From Streptomyces chartreusis (GTDB lineage Bacteria > Actinomycetota > Actinomycetes > Streptomycetales > Streptomycetaceae), in assembly GCF_008704715.1 (NCBI RefSeq), contig NZ_CP023689.1:7006001-7070000 (forward strand): 64,000 nt of DNA. Reading direction: 5' to 3'. Made by a program: the position numbers and the translations under genes. Under the pieces are notes generated by a model. It was not told the DNA's origin, searched no databases, and saw only the letters and a program-made list of their open reading frames with translations. This document shows, in pieces, positions 60,219-64,000 of this stretch (the first letter of the stretch is position 1; each line of letters starts with the position of its first letter).

Positions 60219-60841
60219 AGCGGCACGTCGGCTGGATCGCGGGGGCCGCGGCGGCAGTGCTCGTCGCGGTCGGCGCGCTCACCTACGCCGTCGCCGAGGA
60301 CGGCGGCGGCAGCGGCGGTACGCCGGCCGCGGACTCGGCGGACGCCGGGTTCGCCCGGGACATGGCGGTGCACCACCAGCAGGCCGTGGAGATGTCGTAC
60401 ATCGTGCGCGACCGCACGGACGACAAGGACGTGCGGCTGCTGGCGTACGACATCGCGCAGACGCAGGCCAACCAGCGCGGGATGCTGCTGGGCTGGCTGG
60501 ATCTGTGGGAGCTGCCGAAGGTGTCGTCGAAGCCGCCGATGACCTGGATGGGCATGGGCGGCATGCCCTCCGCCGGGGACGGCTCCCTGATGCCGGGCAT
60601 GGCGACGAACGCGGAGATGAAGAAGCTCCAGGGCCTGAGCGGCAGGCAGGCGGAGGTCTTCTACCTCCAGCTGATGACGGAGCATCACAAGGGCGGCATC
60701 CACATGGCCGAGGGCTGTGTCGACAAGTGCACGGTCGGCGTGGAGAAGCGGCTCGCGCAGGGCATGGTGGACGGTCAGCAGTCGGAGATCGAGCTGATGG
60801 CGGACATGCTGAAGGAGCGGGACGCCAAGCCTCGCTCCTAG
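60215..60841 (+). CDS. DUF305 (ferritin-like) secreted protein
   Basis: 208 residues. Signal or anchor helix (IAGAAAAVLVAVGALTYAVA), then ADAGFARDMAVHHQQAVEMS and QLMTEHHKGGIHMAEG, the paired HH motifs of DUF305. A Met/Gly-rich stretch (MTWMGMGGMPSAGDGSLMPGM) may bind copper or other metals. Coupled to DUF3105. Such pairs are often found with copper resistance genes, but none is next to this one. Confidence 0.83.
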   Translation: MKRHVGWIAGAAAAVLVAVGALTYAVAEDGGGSGGTPAADSADAGFARDMAVHHQQAVEMSYIVRDRTDDKDVRLLAYDIAQTQANQRGMLLGWLDLWELPKVSSKPPMTWMGMGGMPSAGDGSLMPGMATNAEMKKLQGLSGRQAEVFYLQLMTEHHKGGIHMAEGCVDKCTVGVEKRLAQGMVDGQQSEIELMADMLKERDAKPRS

Positions 60842-60996
60842 CTTCCGTGAAGCCTCGCTCCCAGCTGCCGAAATGGCCTTGTCATTGCGTTAGTTGGGAC
60901 CTTCTTGAGCCGCGCATTCCCCCTGCGTGAACGGTTCGTCGCTTAAGTGGCCACCGTCGGGTGATCCACTCGCACACGAATCGCACAGGGGGTTCC

Positions 60997-62937
60997 ATGA
61001 GATCTCGACGTGCCGCGCTGCGCACCTCGGTGAGTCTGGCGGCGACACTGCCTCTCCTCACCGGCGCGCTGGCCATCGGCATACCGGCGGCGCACGCCGC
61101 CGACGCCCCGGGCCGCGACCGGCTCGCCGGCACCAAGCCCGCCTGGGCCACGGCCCGGGCGGACAAGGGCGCGACCTCGGACAGCGCGCGGGTCTCCGCG
61201 CGCGTCTACCTCGCGGGCCGCGACGCGGCCGGCCTCACCGCGTACGCGAAGGCCGTGTCGGACCCGCACTCGGCGTCCTACGGCAAGTATCTGAGCGCCG
61301 ACCGGGCGCAGGCCCGCTTCGGCGCGACGAAGGCCCAAGTGGCCGCCGTCAAGGGCTGGTTGAGGGCCGCGGGGCTGAAGGTCACCGGCGTCACGCAGCA
61401 CTATGTCGCCGTCAGCGGCGATGTGGCAGCTGCGGAGAAGGCGTTCGGCACACAGCTGCACGACTACGCCAAGGGCGCCCGGACCTACCGCGCCCCGGCG
61501 ACGACGGCCTCGGTGCCGGATGCGGTGAAGGACGCGGTCCTGACCGTCACCGGCCTGGACAACGCGCCGCACCTGGCGAGCCACCGGGACCAGCTCCCGC
61601 CGCCGGAGACGGTGTTCCGCAACGCCGGGCCGTTCTCGACGTACCACGGCTCGAACGTGGCGAAGACGCTGCCGGACGCGTACGGCACGAAAATCCCGTA
61701 CGCCGTGAAGGGTTACACCGGCAAGCAGCTGCGTGCCGCGTACGGCGCGGGCAAGCGCACCGGCAAGGGCGTGCGGATCGCCATCACCGACGCGTACGCC
61801 TCCCCGACCATCGCCTTCGACGCGGCCACCTACGCCAAGCGCAACGGTGACGCGGCCTGGAGCACCGGTCAGCTGCGGCAGGTCCTGCCCGCCAAGTACA
61901 CGCGGACCAAGGAGTGCTCGGCGGCCGGCTGGTACGGCGAGGAGACCCTGGACGTCGAGTCCGCGCACGCGGTCGCGCCGGGCGCACAGATCACGTACGT
62001 GGGCGCGGCCTCCTGCTACGACGAGGACCTGCTCGACTCACTGAGCAAGATCGTCGACAACCATCTCGCCGACATCGTCTCCAACTCCTGGGGCGAGACC
62101 GAGGACGCGCAGACCCCGGACCTGGCGGCCGCGTACGACCAGGTCTTCCAGTTCGGCGCGGTGGAGGGCATCGGCTTCTACTACTCCTCCGGCGACGACG
62201 GCGACGAGGTCGCGGCCAGCGGCACCAAGCAGACGGACATCCCGGCGAGTTCGGCCTGGGTGACGGCGGTCGGCGGTACCTCGCTCGCGGTCGGCAAGGG
62301 CGAGAAGTACCTGTGGGAAACCGGCTGGGGCACGCAGAAGGCGACCCTCTCGGCCGACGGCAAGAGCTGGACCGGCTTCCCGGGCGCGTTCACCTCGGGC
62401 GCGGGCGGCGGCACCAGCAGGACGGTCGCCGAGCCCTACTACCAGCAGGGCGTCGTCCCGCCCGCGCTGGCGAAGGCCAACAGCGCCGACGGCAACCGGG
62501 TGGTGCCGGACATCGCGGCGATCGCCGACCCGAACACCGGGTTCCTGGTGGGCCAGACGCAGACCCTGCCGGACGGGCGGACGCAGGCCTACGACGAGTA
62601 CCGCCTCGGCGGCACCTCACTGGCCGCGCCGGTCGTCGCGGCCGTGCAGGCCCTCGCACAGGAGGCGGCCGGCAAGCCGCTCGGCTTCGCCAACCCCGCG
62701 ATCTACGCGCGGTACGGCTCGAAGGCGTACCACGACGTCACGGACAACCCGACGGGCTCCGGACTCGCGGTGGCCCGCGTCGACTTCGTCAACGGCTATG
62801 ACGCGACGGGCGGTCTGAGCACGTCCGTCCGCAGCCTCGGCAAGGACAGTTCGCTGAGCGCCGTGAAGGGCTACGACGACGTGACGGGCGTGGGCACGCC
62901 CGCGGGCGGCTATGTGGAGTCGTACAAGCGCCGCTGA
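60997..62937 (+). CDS. Secreted S53-family peptidase (sedolisin-like)
   Basis: 646 residues. A Sec signal (about 1-33) is followed by a propeptide (Pro-kumamolisin-type, ARVYLAGRDAAGLTAYAKAVSDPHSASYGKYL) and the catalytic domain. Motifs are EETLDVESAHA (Glu/Asp pair), SSGDDGDEV (oxyanion Asp) and GGTSLAAPVVA (Ser in place of SGTS). A C-terminal Ca site is seen near NPTGSGLAV...GYDDVTG. It would be a secreted, acid-favouring endopeptidase or tripeptidyl peptidase. AGGGGG lies before the ATG. Confidence 0.9.
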   Translation: MRSRRAALRTSVSLAATLPLLTGALAIGIPAAHAADAPGRDRLAGTKPAWATARADKGATSDSARVSARVYLAGRDAAGLTAYAKAVSDPHSASYGKYLSADRAQARFGATKAQVAAVKGWLRAAGLKVTGVTQHYVAVSGDVAAAEKAFGTQLHDYAKGARTYRAPATTASVPDAVKDAVLTVTGLDNAPHLASHRDQLPPPETVFRNAGPFSTYHGSNVAKTLPDAYGTKIPYAVKGYTGKQLRAAYGAGKRTGKGVRIAITDAYASPTIAFDAATYAKRNGDAAWSTGQLRQVLPAKYTRTKECSAAGWYGEETLDVESAHAVAPGAQITYVGAASCYDEDLLDSLSKIVDNHLADIVSNSWGETEDAQTPDLAAAYDQVFQFGAVEGIGFYYSSGDDGDEVAASGTKQTDIPASSAWVTAVGGTSLAVGKGEKYLWETGWGTQKATLSADGKSWTGFPGAFTSGAGGGTSRTVAEPYYQQGVVPPALAKANSADGNRVVPDIAAIADPNTGFLVGQTQTLPDGRTQAYDEYRLGGTSLAAPVVAAVQALAQEAAGKPLGFANPAIYARYGSKAYHDVTDNPTGSGLAVARVDFVNGYDATGGLSTSVRSLGKDSSLSAVKGYDDVTGVGTPAGGYVESYKRR

Positions 62938-62959
62938 TCACCGGCACGCTGGCAGGTCC

Positions 62960-62999
62960 CCCAGGGGTGGCGCGGCGCGCGGGCCGTGCCACCCCTGGG
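62960..62999 (+). terminator. Strong hairpin after S53 peptidase
   Basis: CCCAGGGGTGGCGCGGC and GCCGTGCCACCCCTGGG pair over 17 positions with one G-T wobble and a 6-nt loop, 23 nt after the peptidase stop. Confidence 0.8.
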
Positions 63000-63290
63000 C
63001 GTTAATCGAGCGATCGAAGGTGGCGCCGGTCGCCGTGACGGACAGATTCCACAGCCGTGCGGTGCCGTCGGGGCGATGCCCCAGGCGCGGATGCCGTCGT
63101 CGTCCATGGACTCTTCGGGAGCCGAGATCCGCGTGAAGTCCTCCGGGGAGGGGTCCGCCGCGGCCATCGAGGAAGGGCGAGGTGGCCGCCGAGAGGCAGG
63201 CGGCGGCGCCTCGGGAGGTCGCCTTGAAGCCGGCGCCGATCACGGTGTCGTGCTCGGCTATCCAGTCGCGTTCGATCGGCTCTTGTAGTC
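62998..63290 (-). pseudogene. Frameshifted SDR-type oxidoreductase tail
   Basis: On the minus strand one frame reads GFKATSRGAAACLSAATSPF then LDGRGG, matching the C-terminal region of SDRs of the retinol-dehydrogenase type (QGAA...AATSPxLDGxGG). Another frame continues SPEDFTRISAPEESMDDDGI, RAWGIAP, and the first frame resumes RLWNLSVTATG. At least two frameshifts break the gene, and the cofactor-binding half is missing. Confidence 0.65.
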
Positions 63291-63460
63291 GTTCAAACGG
63301 CTGGCCCTAGGCCAGCATGTACGCCACTGCCATTCGTCGATCGTGGCCGTCTCTGGGCCGCCGAAGGGTGCCTACAGCGACCAACAGCGACTAATGACGG
63401 CTGCCCGACTGTGCGCCAGCGCTGCGCCGATGTCTATCGCGTGGTCCCAGACCGACGTCA

Positions 63461-63546
63461 CTTCCTGCGCAACAAGCGACAGGAATGGGGGAGTACCGCA
63501 GCGAGGTCACAGCCTCGAACTGCGGAAGAACCTGCCGGTTCTGTAG
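63461..63546 (+). pseudogene. Relic of glutamine synthetase 3' end (copy B, inverted)
   Basis: CTTCCTGCGCAACAAG is followed by damaged sequence and then ELRKNLPVL with the same TAG stop as glnA2. The last 29 bp (CTGCGGAAGAACCTGCCGGT onwards) are identical to the glnA2 coding strand. It is on the plus strand, opposite to the intact gene, with small deletions in the middle. Not expressed as a synthetase. It is 6.3 kb beyond the start of the intact gene, separated from it by intact core genes. Confidence 0.8.
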
Positions 63547-63581
63547 GCGCAGGTCAGAGTTGGCTTTCTCTCGACATGACG

Positions 63582-63615
63582 AGTGGGGTTGACGATGGCT
63601 GACGTCAACCCCACT
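63582..63615. terminator. Hairpin with 12-bp arms after relic copy B
   Basis: AGTGGGGTTGAC (63582-63593) and GTCAACCCCACT (63604-63615) pair perfectly around a 10-nt loop, followed by ACGTTTTG. It stands 36 nt after the relic's stop. Could be a terminator or the end of an element. Confidence 0.6.
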
Positions 63616-64000
63616 ACGTTTTGAGGTCTCGGGGCGTCCATGGGCCGTCGGAGCGGTCGTTGACGCGCTGAGCCGCCCGTCAGGCATGCCCCGCAGTGGT
63701 GAACTTTCGCTGCATCGATCAAGGCGGCTCGCTTCGCTCACCGCGCGGCACGGCCCCTGTCCGGGCCTGCTCCTGTCTCCGCCTCGCTCCAGCCCGGACC
63801 TACGCCTGTGCCGCGCACTCAGGTCCACAGACTGCCCGACGCCGGAAGCTTACGGGGCCATGATCACTCGCGCCAAAGCAACGCCACCCCAAAGCCGCTA
63901 CACCGACTTTGGTATTTCGGTTACACGCGGACGTGTACTCATTTTTATGCGAACTGCCGACCAAGGGCTACTACTTGCTTAACGTCGTCAATTCGCTCCG
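63616..64000. other. Right-edge non-coding sequence, less GC-rich
   Basis: No convincing gene. From about 63,850 the sequence is clearly richer in A and T (for example ACTCATTTTTATGCGAACTG near 63,936) than anything else here. It may be the edge of a further acquired segment. Reading frames here lack family features. Confidence 0.4.

Noticed and set aside
62910..63243. Minus-strand small proteins in the peptidase 3' region
   Set aside because: They are overlapping frames of one broken SDR gene and run through the terminator hairpin.
1..64000. tRNA, rRNA, CRISPR array or secondary-metabolite cluster
   Set aside because: No cloverleaf or rRNA-like sequence, no regularly spaced repeats, and no polyketide, NRPS or terpene synthase genes were seen. 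The isolated DrrAB and AfsR-like genes are not enough.

Overview
The window is high-GC actinobacterial chromosome and almost certainly Streptomyces. The evidence is GC-rich third codon positions throughout, frequent GTG starts, an AfsR-type BTAD/NB-ARC regulator, DmdR/IdeR-type iron boxes, an LAxTG-anchored HtaA protein, a DUF6243 protein and the dispersed Streptomyces element read as GTCGCGCAGTTCCCCGCG. I found no rRNA, tRNA, CRISPR array or complete prophage.

Layout. (1) 0-18 kb is mixed metabolism: the start of a secreted protein, a lipase-like hydrolase, an orphan atypical response regulator, a translationally coupled Baeyer-Villiger monooxygenase / beta-propeller (SMP-30/NHL) pair, MazG-like, DoxX, NTF2-like, aldo/keto reductase, SDR, Tat-exported PhoD, Gfo/Idh/MocA, Bcr-type exporter plus serine hydrolase, Rsm22-like protein, and a TetR regulator divergent from a DUF6243 gene. 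(2) 18.4-31.4 kb is an iron/heme block: efeO-efeB-efeU plus an extra lipoprotein gene, the hmuT-hmuU-hmuV heme ABC importer, two HtaA heme-binding surface proteins and a heme oxygenase. Iron boxes sit before efeO (two), between hmuT and htaA, and before the heme oxygenase, so heme capture, import and degradation appear to be one iron-repressed programme. (3) 31.5-49.5 kb is largely core: map, SPOR protein, sialidase, npdG, site-2 protease, a large AfsR-like regulator, a DrrAB-type ABC exporter, several MFS pumps, an endonuclease/exonuclease/phosphatase protein, a TetR/DHA2 pair and panB.

(4) 49.7-55.8 kb looks like an acquired islet between panB and a glutamine synthetase gene (glnA2 type). 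It holds a helix-turn-helix regulator, two or three small unknown genes, a phosphotransferase, a decayed copy of the 3' end of the synthetase gene, a broken IS5-type transposase, and a 623-residue protein that reads as a cholesterol-dependent-cytolysin core with the usual domain 4 replaced by a LecA-like lectin domain. (5) 55.8-63 kb returns to ordinary genes: glnA2-type synthetase, flavohemoprotein with an NsrR-type operator, nsrR, a DUF3105-DUF305 operon and a secreted S53 peptidase. (6) 63-64 kb is decayed sequence: a frameshifted SDR tail and a second, inverted relic of the glutamine synthetase 3' end, running into visibly less GC-rich DNA at the edge.

The most interesting items are the cytolysin-lectin fusion, the repeated use of the glnA2 3' end as a junction, the uncharacterised regulator-kinase cluster, the monooxygenase/propeller operon, and a dispersed repeat that always lies downstream of a gene end in a fixed orientation.
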